In this document: one piece after another, positions 26,138-36,193 of the stretch
How the letters are laid out: the number at the start of each line of letters is the position of its first letter
Numbering within the stretch: the stretch's first letter is position 1
Assembly: GCF_024171925.1 (NCBI RefSeq)
Contig: NZ_JAMTCO010000003.1
Location: forward strand, 434,001 to 498,000
Direction of reading: 5' to 3'
Origin: Actinokineospora diospyrosa
Lineage (GTDB): Bacteria > Actinomycetota > Actinomycetes > Mycobacteriales > Pseudonocardiaceae
Length of the DNA: 64,000 bases
Translations under genes and position numbers: made by a program
Notes under the pieces: generated by a model
Told to the model about the DNA's origin: nothing
Databases searched by the model: none
The model's input: the letters and a program-made list of their open reading frames with translations, nothing else

Positions 26138-26998
26138 GTGACCCCAGCCGTGCTCGCTGACCTGGTTCGTTCCGCCGTGGTGCGGGTGCTGGGCGATCGC
26201 GGGCTCGACACCGGGGCCGTGCCGAGCGAGGTCGCCGTCACCCGTCCGCGCGACCGCGGCCGGGGTGATTACGCCACCGCCGTCGCGCTGCGCGCCGCCG
26301 GTCCGGCCGGTGTCCCGCCGCGGTTGCTGGCGCACTGGCTGGCCGACGAACTGCTCGGGCACCCCGCCGTGGCCGCCGCCGAGGTCGCGGGCGCCGGGTA
26401 CGTCAACGTCGAGTTGACCGCCGAGACCCGCGCCGACGCCGTCCGCCGCGCCATCGAGGCCCCCGCGCCCCCGGCGCCGCGGCTCACCCTCCCGGCCACC
26501 GTGCGCACCACCACCGGCGACCTGCCCTTCGCCGACCTGGTCGCCGCCGCGGGTGCCGACGCGGCCAGGTTCGCCGCCCTGAGCGATGTCACCGTGGACG
26601 TCGGGGTGCTGCGCGGGCGGACCGAGGAGAACCCGTTCCACGTCGTGGTCTACGTGCACGCGATGCTCAGCGCACTGCTGCGCAACGGCGAGGATCTCGG
26701 CGTCGTGCCGACCACAGTGGACGTCCACCTGCTCGACCACCCCGACGAGGTCGACCTGGTGCGCACCGTCGCGGAGTTCCCCGACGCCGTCACCGGTCCG
26801 CCCGCGCGAACCGTCCGCTACCTGCGCAGGCTCGCCGACCAGGCGTGGGAGTTCACCGAACAGCACCGCGTGCTGCCCCAGGGCGACGCGCAACCGCGCC
26901 GCGAGCACGACGCCCTGCTGGCGTTGTGCGCCGCGGCCCGGCGGGTACTGGCCACCGGGCTGGGGCAGCTCGGGATCACCGCACCGCAACGATTGTAG
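26138..26998 (+). CDS. ArgS-derived DALR-domain protein lacking the catalytic core
   Basis: 286 aa at the position where M. tuberculosis carries the about 550-aa argS directly before lysA. Residues 1-about 80 match the arginyl-tRNA synthetase N-terminal additional domain ([23 protein letters not shown]). Residues about 160-286 match the DALR anticodon-binding domain ([19 protein letters not shown], ending [13 protein letters not shown]). The Rossmann aminoacylation core with its HIGH and KMSK-like motifs is missing, so it cannot charge tRNA. The frame is intact and well coded, so it is a maintained protein rather than a pseudogene. It may bind tRNA or other synthetases. A full argS must exist elsewhere. 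It precedes lysA by 5 bp. Confidence 0.85.
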   Translation: MTPAVLADLVRSAVVRVLGDRGLDTGAVPSEVAVTRPRDRGRGDYATAVALRAAGPAGVPPRLLAHWLADELLGHPAVAAAEVAGAGYVNVELTAETRADAVRRAIEAPAPPAPRLTLPATVRTTTGDLPFADLVAAAGADAARFAALSDVTVDVGVLRGRTEENPFHVVVYVHAMLSALLRNGEDLGVVPTTVDVHLLDHPDEVDLVRTVAEFPDAVTGPPARTVRYLRRLADQAWEFTEQHRVLPQGDAQPRREHDALLALCAAARRVLATGLGQLGITAPQRL

Positions 26999-27003
26999 GA
27001 ATC

Positions 27004-28440
27004 ATGAGGGCACACCCGGCAGGTCCGCGGCACGCGGAGGTCCTGCCGCCGAGCAACACCGCGAGCGAGCGGCCGACGACCGCGGCCGCGCTCGACGAGC
27101 TCGTCGAGTCCGTCTGGCCGCGCAACACCACCCGCGGCGCGGACGGCGCTGTGCGCGTCGCTGGCGTCGACGTGCGCGAGCTGGCCGAGACCTACGGCAC
27201 CCCGCTGTTCGTCGTGGACGAGGCCGACTTCCGCGCGCGCTGCCGCGAGCACGCGCAGGCCTTCGGCGACCCGGCGCTGGTGCACTACGCGTCCAAGGCG
27301 TTCCTGTCGGTCGAGATCGCCCGCTGGGTCGCCGACGAGGGCCTGAGCATCGACGTCTGCAGCGGCGGCGAGCTCGCCGTGGCGCTGCGCGCGGACTTCC
27401 CGCCCGCGCGGATCACCTTGCACGGCAACAACAAGTCGACCGCGGAGCTGGCGCAGGCGCTCGACGCCGGGGTCGGCACCATCGTGGTCGACTCGTTCTT
27501 CGAGATCGCCCGGCTCGACCAGCTCGCCCGCGAGCGCGACACCGTCGCCGACGTCCTCATCCGGGTGACCGTCGGCGTCGAGGCGCACACCCACGAGTTC
27601 ATCGCGACCGCGCACGAGGACCAGAAGTTCGGCTTCTCGCTCGCGGGCGGCGACGCCGCCGAGGCGGCGCGGCGGGTGCTCAAGGCGGGCGGGCTGCGCC
27701 TGATCGGCCTGCACAGCCACATCGGGTCGCAGATCTTCGACGCCGACGGCTTCGAGGTCGCCGCGCACCGGGTGATCGGCCTGCTCGCCGAGCTGCACGC
27801 CGAGCACGGCGCCGAGGAGCTCGCCGGGGTCGCGACCGTCGACCTGGGTGGCGGCCTGGGCATCGCCTACACCGCCCAGGACGACCCGCCGCCGCCCGCC
27901 TGGCTGGCCGAGCAGCTGCGCACCATCGTCACCAAGGAGTGCGAGCAGGCGGGCCTGCCGCTGCCGAAGATCGCCGTCGAGCCGGGCAGGGCCATCGTCG
28001 GCCCCGGCATGATCACCCTCTACGAGGTCGGCACCACCAAGGACGTCTCGCTCGGCCACGGAACCGGCCGCCGCTACGTCAGCGTGGACGGCGGGATGAG
28101 CGACAACATCCGCACGGCCCTCTACGACGCCCTCTACGACACCCGACTGGTTTCGCGCTCCAGCGACGAGGGCGAGCGCGGCGCGCACGCGGTGCTGTCC
28201 CGAGTGGTGGGCAAACACTGTGAGTCCGGTGACGTTGTGGTGCGAGACTGCTGGCTGCCCGACAACCTGGCACCCGGCGACCTGCTGGCGGTGGCGGCGA
28301 CCGGCGCTTACTGCTATTCGATGGCGAGCAACTACAACCGGCTGCCCCGGCCCGCCGTGGTCGCCGTGCGCGAAGGCGGGGCGCGGCTGCTGCTGCGCCG
28401 CGAGACCGTGGACGACCTGCTGAGACTGGAGACCTCTTGA
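27004..28440 (+). CDS. lysA: Diaminopimelate decarboxylase
   Basis: 478-aa PLP enzyme (fold type III) catalysing the last step of lysine synthesis, meso-DAP to L-lysine. The PLP Lys is in [10 protein letters not shown], and further motifs are [27 protein letters not shown] and the active-site Cys/Glu in KHCESGDVV. The ATG at 27004 gives the usual N-terminal length and follows the DALR gene closely. Its stop overlaps the start of hom, so lysine and threonine genes are expressed together. Confidence 0.97.
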   Translation: MRAHPAGPRHAEVLPPSNTASERPTTAAALDELVESVWPRNTTRGADGAVRVAGVDVRELAETYGTPLFVVDEADFRARCREHAQAFGDPALVHYASKAFLSVEIARWVADEGLSIDVCSGGELAVALRADFPPARITLHGNNKSTAELAQALDAGVGTIVVDSFFEIARLDQLARERDTVADVLIRVTVGVEAHTHEFIATAHEDQKFGFSLAGGDAAEAARRVLKAGGLRLIGLHSHIGSQIFDADGFEVAAHRVIGLLAELHAEHGAEELAGVATVDLGGGLGIAYTAQDDPPPPAWLAEQLRTIVTKECEQAGLPLPKIAVEPGRAIVGPGMITLYEVGTTKDVSLGHGTGRRYVSVDGGMSDNIRTALYDALYDTRLVSRSSDEGERGAHAVLSRVVGKHCESGDVVVRDCWLPDNLAPGDLLAVAATGAYCYSMASNYNRLPRPAVVAVREGGARLLLRRETVDDLLRLETS

Positions 28441-29756
28441 CCTCGGCGACGAGCGAGACAGCACAACCGATCCGGGTGGCCCTGCTGGGCTGCGGCACCG
28501 TGGGGACGCAGATCGTGCGGCTGCTCACCGAGCAGGCCGACGACCTCACCGCCCGCGTCGGCGGGGGGATCGAGCTCGTCGGCATCGCGGTGCGCAGGCC
28601 CAACAAGCACCGCGACGTGCCAGCCGAGCTGCTCACCACCGACGCCGCTGCCCTGGTCACCCGGCCGGACGTGGACGTGGTGGTCGAGGTCATCGGCGGC
28701 ATCGAGCCGACCAGGGGCTGGCTGCTCGCCGCGCTCAACGCGGGCAAATCCGTGGTCACCGCGAACAAGGCGCTGCTGGCCGAGCACGCTGGCGAGCTGT
28801 TCGACGCCGCGGGCCGCTCCGGTGCCGACCTGTACTTCGAGGCGTCGGTCGCCGGGGCCATCCCGCTGCTGCGGCCGCTGCGCGAGTCGCTGGCCGGTGA
28901 CCGCATCACCCGGGTGATGGGCATCGTCAACGGCACCACCAACTTCATCCTGTCCGCGATGGACGAGACCGGCGCCGGGTACTCCGAGACCCTCGACGAG
29001 GCGTCGCGGCTCGGCTACGCCGAGGCCGACCCGACCGCCGACGTGGACGGCTTCGACGCCGCGTCCAAGGCCGCGATCCTGGCCTCGCTGGCGTTCCACA
29101 CCCGGGTCACCGCTGGCGACGTGCACCGCGAGGGCATCTCCGCGGTCACCTCGGCCGACTTCGCCGCCGCCCGCGCGCTCGGCCGCACGATCAAGCTGCT
29201 GGCGATCTGCGAGCGGGTGCGCGACGCCGACGGCCAGGAGTCCGTCGCGGTGCGGGTGCACCCGGCGATGATCCCGCGCAGCCACCCGCTGGCGGGCGTC
29301 AACGGCGCGTTCAACGCGGTGTTCGTCGAGGCGGAGGCCGCCGGTCAGCTCATGTTCTACGGGCCCGGCGCCGGCGGTGCACCCACCGCCAGCGCCGTGC
29401 TCGGCGATCTGGTCGCGGTCGCCCGCAACCGGGTCGTCGGCGGGCGCGGACCGCGCGAGTCGGCCTACGCCGACCTGCCGGTGCGCCCGATCGCGCAGGC
29501 CTCGACCAGGTACCACATCAGCCTGGACGTGGCCGACCGCGCGGGTGTGCTGGCGGCGGTCGCCGCCGAGTTCGCCCAGCACGAGGTGAGCATCGCCGCG
29601 GTCCGCCAAGAGGGCCGGGCGAACGACGCGAGCCTGGTGATCGTCACCCACTCGGCGCCGGACGCCGCCCTGCGGTCCACTGTGGACAAGGTGGCCGGGT
29701 TGCCGTTCGTGCACGAGGTGGTCAGCGTGATGCGGGTCGAAGGCGAGGAGTCATGA
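28437..29756 (+). CDS. hom: Homoserine dehydrogenase
   Basis: 439-aa NAD(P)-dependent enzyme reducing aspartate semialdehyde to homoserine. N-terminal Rossmann motif [15 protein letters not shown], catalytic region [14 protein letters not shown] and [20 protein letters not shown], and a C-terminal ACT domain ([18 protein letters not shown]) for threonine feedback. The start is a rare TTG overlapping the lysA stop (TTGA). The next gene, thrC, overlaps by ATGA. Confidence 0.97.
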   Translation: MTSATSETAQPIRVALLGCGTVGTQIVRLLTEQADDLTARVGGGIELVGIAVRRPNKHRDVPAELLTTDAAALVTRPDVDVVVEVIGGIEPTRGWLLAALNAGKSVVTANKALLAEHAGELFDAAGRSGADLYFEASVAGAIPLLRPLRESLAGDRITRVMGIVNGTTNFILSAMDETGAGYSETLDEASRLGYAEADPTADVDGFDAASKAAILASLAFHTRVTAGDVHREGISAVTSADFAAARALGRTIKLLAICERVRDADGQESVAVRVHPAMIPRSHPLAGVNGAFNAVFVEAEAAGQLMFYGPGAGGAPTASAVLGDLVAVARNRVVGGRGPRESAYADLPVRPIAQASTRYHISLDVADRAGVLAAVAAEFAQHEVSIAAVRQEGRANDASLVIVTHSAPDAALRSTVDKVAGLPFVHEVVSVMRVEGEES

Positions 29757-30829
29757 GCAACCCCACCGGTGCGCGGCCAGGGTGGCCGGGCATCATCGAG
29801 GCGTACCGGGACCGGATCGCGGTGCCCGACGGCGCCAAGGTCATCTCCCTCGGCGAGGGCAACACCCCGTTGCTGCCCGCGCCGTACCTGTCGGAGCGCA
29901 CCGGCAGCGCCGTCTACCTCAAGGTCGAGGGCCACAACCCGACCGGGTCCTTCAAGGACCGCGGCATGACCGTGGCCATCACTTACGCGCTCGCCCAGGG
30001 GCTTGAGGCGGTCATCTGCGCCTCCACCGGCAACACCTCCGCCTCGGCGTCGGCCTACGCCGCCCGCGCCGGGCTCACCTCCGCGGTCCTGGTGCCGCGC
30101 GGCAAGATCGCGCAGGGCAAGCTCGCCCAGGCCGTCGCCTACGGCGCCCGGGTCCTGCAGATCGACGGGAACTTCGACGACTGCCTCGAGTTGGCCCGCA
30201 AGACCTCGGCGGAGTACCCGGTCGGGCTGGTCAATTCGGTGAACCCGGTCCGCTTGGTCGGCCAGAAGACCGCGGCCTGGGAGATCTGCGACGCCCTCGG
30301 CCGGGCCCCGGACATCCACTGCCTGCCGGTGGGCAACGCGGGCAACATCACCGCGTACTGGCGGGGGTACCGCGACTACGTCGACGACGGCATCACCGGG
30401 CACGCGCCGCGGATGTTCGGCTTCCAGGCCGAGGGCGCGGCACCGATCGTGCGCGGCGAGCCGGTGCCCAACCCGGAGACCATCGCCACCGCGATCCGGG
30501 TCGGCAGCCCAGCGTCCTGGGCGGGCGCGGTGTCGGCCCGCGACGAGTCCAACGGGCTCATCGATGCGGTGAGCGACAAGCAGATCCTCGAGGCGTACCG
30601 GTTGCTGCCGCTGCGCGAGGGCGTTTTCGTGGAACCGGGTTCGGCCGCCAGCATCGCCGGTCTGCTCGCCACCGCGGCCGACGGTCGGCTGCCGGAGGGG
30701 TCCGTGGTGGTCTGCACGGTCACCGGGCACGGCCTCAAGGACCCCGACACCGCGCTGGACGGGCTGGTCGAGGTCGAGCCGGTGCCGGTGGACGCCGCGG
30801 CGGTCGCCTCCGCGCTGGAACTGCGGTGA
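29753..30829 (+). CDS. thrC: Threonine synthase
   Basis: 358-aa PLP enzyme converting O-phosphohomoserine to threonine. The PLP Lys is in [11 protein letters not shown], and the phosphate-binding Gly-rich loop is GNAGNIT. It is the short actinobacterial class, like M. tuberculosis ThrC. ATG overlaps the hom stop by 4 bp, and its own stop overlaps the thrB GTG. Confidence 0.97.
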   Translation: MSNPTGARPGWPGIIEAYRDRIAVPDGAKVISLGEGNTPLLPAPYLSERTGSAVYLKVEGHNPTGSFKDRGMTVAITYALAQGLEAVICASTGNTSASASAYAARAGLTSAVLVPRGKIAQGKLAQAVAYGARVLQIDGNFDDCLELARKTSAEYPVGLVNSVNPVRLVGQKTAAWEICDALGRAPDIHCLPVGNAGNITAYWRGYRDYVDDGITGHAPRMFGFQAEGAAPIVRGEPVPNPETIATAIRVGSPASWAGAVSARDESNGLIDAVSDKQILEAYRLLPLREGVFVEPGSAASIAGLLATAADGRLPEGSVVVCTVTGHGLKDPDTALDGLVEVEPVPVDAAAVASALELR

Positions 30830-31722
30830 GCGCGGGGGTCCGCGTCCGGGTCCCCGCCTCCTCGGCGAACCTGGGCGCGGGGTTCGACGCGCTCGGCCTC
30901 GCCCTCGCCCTGCACGACGTGATCGAGGTCCGCCCGCACACCAGCTCGCTGACCGTGCTGGTCAGCGGGGAGGGCGCCGACGACGTGGCGCTCGACGAGT
31001 CGCACCTGGTCGTGCGCGCGCTGCGGGCGGCGGTCGAGCACCTCGGGTACGACCCCGGCGGCCTGGAACTGACCTGTGCCAACGCGATCCCGCACGCGCG
31101 CGGTCTCGGGTCCTCCGCCGCGGCGATCGTCGCGGGCATCGCCGCCGGGTACGGCCTCGCGGGCGTCGAGCTGACCGGGACCGCGCGCGAGGACGCGCTG
31201 CACCTGGCCGCGGAGTTCGAGGGGCACGCCGACAACGTCGCGGCGAGCCTGCTCGGCGGCCTCGTGCTCGCCTGGGGCGACGAGCGCACCGGGCGCTTCC
31301 GCGCCGCGCGGGTCGAGCCGCACGAGGACCTCAGCCCGGTCGCGATCGTGCCCGCCGAGCGGTCGGCGACCCACGTGACCAGGGGGTTGCTGCCCGAGGT
31401 CGTGCCGCACGCCGACGCCGCGTTCGCCGTGGGGCGCGCCGCGCTCGCCGTGCAGGCCATCGCCGAGCGGCCCGACCTGCTGCTGCCCGCGACCGCGGAC
31501 ACGCTGCACCAGGACTACCGGGAGAAGGCGTGGCCGGACACCCTGCGGGTGGTCCGCGAACTGCGCGCCCGCGGCGTCGCCGCCGCCGTGTCCGGTGCCG
31601 GGCCGACGGTCCTGGCGCTGACCACGGGCAGTGCCCTGCCGCGGGCGGTCGACCTCACCGGCTTCACGGTCATCCCCGTTGCGGTAGACCGATCGGGCGT
31701 CGTGGTGACCCCGCTCGGCTGA
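30826..31722 (+). CDS. thrB: Homoserine kinase
   Basis: 298-aa GHMP kinase phosphorylating homoserine. N-terminal strand [17 protein letters not shown], the ATP loop [14 protein letters not shown], and the C-terminal [11 protein letters not shown] motif. GTG start overlapping thrC. Last gene of the DALR-lysA-hom-thrC-thrB operon, with a hairpin 38 bp after the stop. Confidence 0.96.
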   Translation: MSAGVRVRVPASSANLGAGFDALGLALALHDVIEVRPHTSSLTVLVSGEGADDVALDESHLVVRALRAAVEHLGYDPGGLELTCANAIPHARGLGSSAAAIVAGIAAGYGLAGVELTGTAREDALHLAAEFEGHADNVAASLLGGLVLAWGDERTGRFRAARVEPHEDLSPVAIVPAERSATHVTRGLLPEVVPHADAAFAVGRAALAVQAIAERPDLLLPATADTLHQDYREKAWPDTLRVVRELRARGVAAAVSGAGPTVLALTTGSALPRAVDLTGFTVIPVAVDRSGVVVTPLG

Positions 31723-31759
31723 GCCGCGACACCGGCGGTGACGGTGCCACTGCGTCAAT

Positions 31760-31794
31760 GGGGGACGGCGGGGTGACCCAGATCACCGTCCCCC
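31760..31794 (+). terminator. Hairpin terminator of the lysA-thr operon
   Basis: Stem GGGGGACGG (31760-31768) pairs with CCGTCCCCC (31786-31794) around a 17-base loop, between thrB and the rho promoter. No U tract, as is common in actinobacteria. Confidence 0.6.
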
Positions 31795-31830
31795 GGTCGA
31801 CATCCGGGCCGACGCGCTGTGAGCCGGTTG

Positions 31831-31859
31831 TTGCACCTTGAGTGACTGCCGTCTACCCT
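31831..31859 (+). promoter_or_regulatory. Sigma-70-type promoter of rho
   Basis: -35 TTGCAC (31831-31836), 17-bp spacer, -10 TACCCT (31854-31859). Transcription would start near 31866, giving a 5' leader of about 310 nt before the GTG of rho. A GTGACTG (31842-31848)/CAGTCAC (31870-31876) dyad overlaps the promoter. Confidence 0.6.
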
Positions 31860-32174
31860 CGGGGGCGTTCAGTCACCGCGCGCACGGGCGCCGGTGCAGT
31901 TCCCGGGGAGCTCTTTCCCCGGGTCGCATCATCTGCCGGGGTATCGGCTCTGTCCTGAGTTTCAAGGTCCGAGTCGGGCTCGCAGATACCCGATGGCCGC
32001 GGTGGCCAGCAGCTCCCTGTTTTGGCGGCCGCGTTCGCACGGTTGGCCCGGCCCCGTGACCTCCTCTTGGTGGCGCGGGAGTTCGGCGCAGGGGAGATAC
32101 GCCGTCTCGCGTTCCGACGACACGGCGGTCCGCTGGTCCACGTAGGAGGCGGGGACCGGTCAGGAAGGACTTGT
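31860..32174 (+). other. Long untranslated leader of rho
   Basis: About 310 nt without a convincing gene; the thrB-rho gap is 452 bp in all. Rho genes are commonly autoregulated by termination in their leader, so a C-rich unstructured stretch here could serve as a rut-like site. I see no known riboswitch. Confidence 0.45.
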
Positions 32175-34271
32175 GTGAGCAATACCGATCTACTGAGCAG
32201 CGACCCGGCCGCCAAGGCGCAGGCCAACGGGGGCACACCCCGTCGCAGGGCGGGGCTGTCCGGCATGGTCCTCGCCGAACTGCGTGAGCTCGCGGGTCAA
32301 CTGGGGATCACCGGTACCACGGGGATGCGCAAGGGCGACCTCATCGCTGCCATCAAGGAGCGGCAGGGTGGCGGCTCGGGCGGAGCCGCCCAGCAACTGC
32401 CGCTCAACGGCACCGACGCCCCCGTCGAGGCCAAGCCCAAGCGCGAGCGGGCGGCCAAGGCCGAGCGCACCGAGGTCGCGGAGGCGCCTGCCGCCGCGAC
32501 CGAGACCGCGGCGCCGGAGGCACCGCGGCAGACCGACGGCGGCCGGGACAACCGCCGCCGCCGGGGCTCCAGCCGCGCGGCGGGCAGCCCGGAGCAGGCC
32601 GCGGGGACCGCGACCGCGGCCCCGGCGCCCAGCACCGCCCCCGCCAGCACCCCGGCGCCCGCCGAGCAGCAGGTGACCGCTCCGGCGCAGGCCGAGCAGC
32701 CGCGGCGGACCGAGTCCCGGGAGGACACCAGGCAGGACCGCCGCGACCGGGGCGAGCGCGGGGAGCGGGGCGAGCGGGGAGACCGCCGCGACCGCAACCG
32801 GCCCGACCGCGGTGACCGGCCGGACCGGGGCGACCGGCAGGACCGGCCCGACCGCTCCGAGCGGTCCGAGCGGTCCGAGCGCCCCGACCGGCAGGACAGG
32901 CAAGACCGTCCGGACCGGCAGGAGCGCCAAGACCGCCAGGACCGGCAGCAGGACCGCCAGTCCGAGGGTCGCCAGTCCGACCGGCAGGACAACCGGCCCG
33001 TCGACGACGATGACGACGACGAGCGCGGCGGTCGCCGCGGCCGCCGCTTCCGCGACCGCCGCCGCCGCGGTGGTCGCCCCGAGGGCACGACCGGCGGTGG
33101 CGGCCAGAACGACACCGAGGTCCGCGACGACGACGTCCTGCTCCCGGTCGCCGGTGTGCTCGACGTGCTGGAGAACTACGCGTTCGTGCGCACCTCCGGC
33201 TACCTCGCGGGCTCCAACGACGTCTACGTCTCGCTGTCGCTGGTGCGCAAGTACGGGCTGCGCCGCGGCGACGCCATCACCGGTCTGGTCCGCCAGCCGC
33301 GCGAGGGCGAGCAGCAGCGGCAGAAGTTCAACCCGCTGGTGCGGGTGGAGTCGATCAACGGCCTGGAGCCGGAGCAGGCGCGCAACCGGCCCGAGTTCAC
33401 CAAGCTGACCCCGCTCTACCCCAACGAGCGGCTGCGCCTGGAGACCGAGTCGCACATCCTCACCACCCGCGTCATCGACCTGGTGATGCCGGTGGGCAAG
33501 GGGCAGCGCGCGCTCATCGTGTCCCCGCCCAAGGCGGGCAAGACCTCGGTGCTGCAGGCGATCGCGAACGCGATCACCACCAACAACCCCGAGGTCTACC
33601 TCATGGTGGTGCTCGTCGACGAGCGCCCGGAAGAGGTCACCGACATGCAGCGCTCGGTCAAGGGTGAGGTCATCGCCTCCACCTTCGACCGGCCGCCGGG
33701 CGACCACACCACCGTCGCGGAGCTGTCCATCGAGCGCGCCAAGCGCCTGGTGGAGATGGGCCACGACGTGGTGGTGCTGCTCGACTCGATCACCCGCCTG
33801 GGCCGCGCGTACAACCTCGCCGCCCCGGCGTCCGGCCGGATCCTCTCCGGCGGTGTCGACTCGACGGCGCTGTTCCCGCCCAAGCGCTTCCTCGGCGCCG
33901 CGCGCAACATCGAGGGTGGCGGTTCGCTGACCATCTTCGCCACCGCGCTGGTGGAGACCGGTTCCGCCGGTGACACCGTGATCTTCGAGGAGTTCAAGGG
34001 CACCGGCAACGCCGAGCTCAAGCTCGACCGCAAGATCGCCGACAAGCGCATCTTCCCCGCGGTCGACGTCGACCCGTCCGGTACCCGCAAGGAAGACCTG
34101 CTGCTCTCGCCGGACGAGCTCGCGGTGACGGTCAAGCTGCGCCGGGTGCTGCACGCCCTCGACAGCCAGGCCGCCATCGAGCTCCTGCTCGACCGGCTGC
34201 GCAAGTCGCGCACCAACATCGAGTTCCTGATGCAGGTAGCGAAGTCCACCCCCGGCGGAAACGACGACTAG
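32175..34271 (+). CDS. rho: Transcription termination factor Rho with Arg/Asp-rich insert
   Basis: 698-aa hexameric RNA helicase. Rho N-terminal domain at about 20-65 ([27 protein letters not shown]). A disordered, highly charged insert of about 230 residues (70-310) follows, with long D-R/R-P-D-R repeats. Then the RNA-binding OB fold ([20 protein letters not shown]) and the ATPase with P-loop [22 protein letters not shown], and the Q- and R-loop regions near [13 protein letters not shown]. Start is the GTG at 32175 after GGAAGGA. Actinobacterial Rho proteins carry such inserts, which raise affinity for structured RNA; this one is long and nearly pure R/D/Q/E. Confidence 0.97.
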   Translation: MSNTDLLSSDPAAKAQANGGTPRRRAGLSGMVLAELRELAGQLGITGTTGMRKGDLIAAIKERQGGGSGGAAQQLPLNGTDAPVEAKPKRERAAKAERTEVAEAPAAATETAAPEAPRQTDGGRDNRRRRGSSRAAGSPEQAAGTATAAPAPSTAPASTPAPAEQQVTAPAQAEQPRRTESREDTRQDRRDRGERGERGERGDRRDRNRPDRGDRPDRGDRQDRPDRSERSERSERPDRQDRQDRPDRQERQDRQDRQQDRQSEGRQSDRQDNRPVDDDDDDERGGRRGRRFRDRRRRGGRPEGTTGGGGQNDTEVRDDDVLLPVAGVLDVLENYAFVRTSGYLAGSNDVYVSLSLVRKYGLRRGDAITGLVRQPREGEQQRQKFNPLVRVESINGLEPEQARNRPEFTKLTPLYPNERLRLETESHILTTRVIDLVMPVGKGQRALIVSPPKAGKTSVLQAIANAITTNNPEVYLMVVLVDERPEEVTDMQRSVKGEVIASTFDRPPGDHTTVAELSIERAKRLVEMGHDVVVLLDSITRLGRAYNLAAPASGRILSGGVDSTALFPPKRFLGAARNIEGGGSLTIFATALVETGSAGDTVIFEEFKGTGNAELKLDRKIADKRIFPAVDVDPSGTRKEDLLLSPDELAVTVKLRRVLHALDSQAAIELLLDRLRKSRTNIEFLMQVAKSTPGGNDD

Positions 34272-34388
34272 TCGCACCCCCCCGGTTCAGTGACCGCCGA
34301 GTCCCCGTGCGCCTAGAGCGCGCGGGGACTCGGCCGTTGCGGGGTCGGGCCAGTCGGTATCAGCGCTGAGTGGGAGACCGGTCGTGAT

Positions 34389-34457
34389 GATCAGGTCCGG
34401 CTCCTCGTCCGGGTGATCGCCCAGCGGGACCGAGCTCGGTCTCAGTGGCCGCCGAGG
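34389..34457. repeat. Direct repeat A, copy 1 (69 bp)
   Basis: Matches 35226-35294 at an offset of 837 bp with scattered substitutions; starts GATCAGGTCCGGCTCCTCGT and ends GTGGCCGCCGAGG. Confidence 0.75.
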
Positions 34458-34640
34458 CCCACCTGCCCAACCACCGAGGGCTGAGCCATTGCGGCGATCA
34501 GCGCGGCGAGTGCGGGGCTGGGCCAGTCGGGTCCGGCGAAGCGCCGGGCGACCCGGCTCGGTGGCCGCCGAGGCTGCGGGTGCTCGGGGCGCGCGCGGGG
34601 CCTTGGCCGCTGCGGCCGCGATCAGACTGACTCTGGCGAG

Positions 34641-34736
34641 CACTCCGGTGCCGCCGCTTGGCGGTCGCCACGGCAACACGGTGCGTGCGAGGACAGATCA
34701 GGAGCACGGCGGCTGCTGGAGATGGCCGTGGTCGGC
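34641..34736. repeat. Direct repeat B, copy 1 (96 bp)
   Basis: Matches 34927-35022 at an offset of 286 bp. Both copies begin CACTCCGGTGCCGCCGCTTG and end GTGGTCGGC, with a few changes between. Confidence 0.8.
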
Positions 34737-34926
34737 GCGGACCGCCGCTGCCGAGCCTTCACGTGCCCAGGCACCGAGGGCTGAAGCCGTTGCGGCGATC
34801 AGCGCGGGGCTGGGCCAGTCGGTTCGGCTCGGCGCGGGGCGACCGGGCTCGGGCTCGGTGGCCGCCGAGGCGGCGGGTGCGCGCGGGGACTCGGTCGTTG
34901 CGGCGGCGATCCGGGCAACGGTGGCG

Positions 34927-35022
34927 CACTCCGGTGCCGCCGCTTGGTGGTCGTCACGGCAACACAGTGCGCGGGTGGGCAGGTCAGGAGCGTGGCGGCT
35001 GCTGGAGATGGCTGTGGTCGGC
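34927..35022. repeat. Direct repeat B, copy 2 (96 bp)
   Basis: Second copy of the repeat at 34641-34736. Confidence 0.8.
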
Positions 35023-35225
35023 CTCAGCCTCGGTGATCGCCGGGTTCGTGTGCGCACGAGGCGCGTGCTTGGCGTCGGGGTCGGGGCCTGCCGCCTGTTC
35101 GGCGAGGTTGCGTGGCTGGTCGGCGCACCGGCGGTTTCGGGGATGACGGTGCCCGGCTGCCAAAGGTTCTGCGGGCTCAGCGGTTGCGTCGATCAGCGCG
35201 AGTCGGATTCGGCGCGGGGCGGGGC

Positions 35226-35294
35226 GATCAGATCTGGCTCCTCGTTCGGGTGATCGCCGAGCGGACTCAAGTTCGGTCTCAGTGGCCGCCGAGG
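35226..35294. repeat. Direct repeat A, copy 2 (69 bp)
   Basis: Second copy of 34389-34457. It runs across the last codons of the small membrane-protein gene, so that gene is probably the parent of the decayed copies. Confidence 0.75.
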
Positions 35295-35671
35295 CCGCGG
35301 GTGCCGGGGGCGCGGGGGGACTCGGTCGTCGCGGCGGCTATCAGGGCTACCGCGGCGGGGACGCCGATGCCGACGGCCAGGCCGGTGGGTACGGCTACCC
35401 CGTGCAGGGCGAGTCCGGCGCAGAACACCGCTGCCGGGTAGGGCAGGGCCAGGGCTATCCGCTGCGCGGCCGACCACCAGGTCACCGAGGGGGCCAGCAC
35501 GACGGTCAGGCCCGCGGCGGCGCCGAGCAGGCCGCTGGAGAGGGTGACCGACCAGGAGGCGCCCAGCAGCAGCCCGCCGAGCGCGGTCAGCCCGAGCACG
35601 GCGAGGGTGAACAACACGGGTACCGCCAGCCACGCCACCGGCGACAGCGGTCTGCCCAGGCCTCGCAACAC
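35279..35671 (-). CDS. Small membrane protein of unknown function
   Basis: 130 aa with four predicted membrane segments ([62 protein letters not shown]-type last helix) and a polar C-terminus [17 protein letters not shown] start. It is divergent from rpmE. Its 3' end is part of the repeat family that fills the rho-side interval. I do not recognise the family. Confidence 0.65.
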   Translation of the reverse strand: MLRGLGRPLSPVAWLAVPVLFTLAVLGLTALGGLLLGASWSVTLSSGLLGAAAGLTVVLAPSVTWWSAAQRIALALPYPAAVFCAGLALHGVAVPTGLAVGIGVPAAVALIAAATTESPRAPGTRGLGGH

Positions 35672-35902
35672 CCGTCGATTCTCCGTCCGACCTGGCGATT
35701 CCCCCAGGTGGGCATCGGCGAGCGGGCGGGCGGCCGCGGCGGGAGGGCGCCTGGGCGCGACGAGCGGTGGAATAGCCCGATCCGGGCCCGCGTTACACCG
35801 ATCGCCAGCGCGTCTGGCAAACTGTCAGGTCGAGTCCGGCTCCGGTTCACCCCTGCTCGGCAACGGGGACCCGGCGGCCATTTCCACCGAGAGGCGACCA
35901 CC

Positions 35903-36124
35903 GTGAAGAACGGCATCCACCCCGAGTACGTCAGCACCGACGTGACGTGCGGCTGCGGGAACACCTTCACCACCCGCAGCACCAAGACGACCGGCAGCAT
36001 CTTCGTCGAGGTCTGCTCCGCCTGCCACCCGTTCTACACCGGCAAGCAGAAGATCCTCGACACCGGCGGCCGGGTCGCGCGGTTCGAGGCCCGCTACGGC
36101 AAGCGGACCAAGACCGCCAAGTAG
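35903..36124 (+). CDS. rpmE: 50S ribosomal protein L31 (zinc-binding type)
   Basis: 73 aa; MKNGIHPEY start, CGCGNTF and [22 protein letters not shown]. The paired C-x-C and C-x-x-C motifs mark the Zn-containing (C+) L31, usually replaced by a C- paralogue under Zn limitation. GTG start preceded by GAGGCGACC. Located between rho and prfA as in mycobacteria. Confidence 0.97.
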   Translation: MKNGIHPEYVSTDVTCGCGNTFTTRSTKTTGSIFVEVCSACHPFYTGKQKILDTGGRVARFEARYGKRTKTAK

Positions 36125-36133
36125 CCACGCTCA

Positions 36134-36164
36134 CGGCGCCCGCCCGGGACTCGGGCGGGCGCCG
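36134..36164 (+). terminator. Hairpin terminator between rpmE and prfA
   Basis: CGGCGCCCGCCCG (36134-36146) and CGGGCGGGCGCCG (36152-36164) form a perfect 13-bp stem with a 5-base loop, followed by TTCGC. Confidence 0.8.
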
Positions 36165-36193
36165 TTCGCATAACCGCACGAGGGGAGCCCGGC

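Larger units (their letters stand above)
34272..35278. other. 1-kb gene-free region of decayed repeats between rho and rpmE
   Basis: I find no credible gene. Open frames on both strands translate to Arg/Ala/Gly low complexity. The sequence is built from diverged copies of the 3' end of the membrane-protein gene that follows (GTGGCCGCCGAGG and GGGGACTCGGTCGTTGCGGCGGCGATC variants near 34285, 34444, 34560, 34858) and of neighbouring segments, in direct orientation. Confidence 0.7.

Noticed and set aside
32190..34277. Long minus-strand frame opposite rho (about 695 codons)
   Set aside because: It is the complement of a GC-rich gene; the translation is Val/Leu/Ala/Gly low complexity with no domain, while the plus strand is unmistakable Rho.
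34287..34679. Minus-strand frame between rho and rpmE ending like the small membrane protein
   Set aside because: Only its last residues resemble the downstream gene; the rest is Pro/Arg low complexity. Treated as a decayed duplicate, not a gene.
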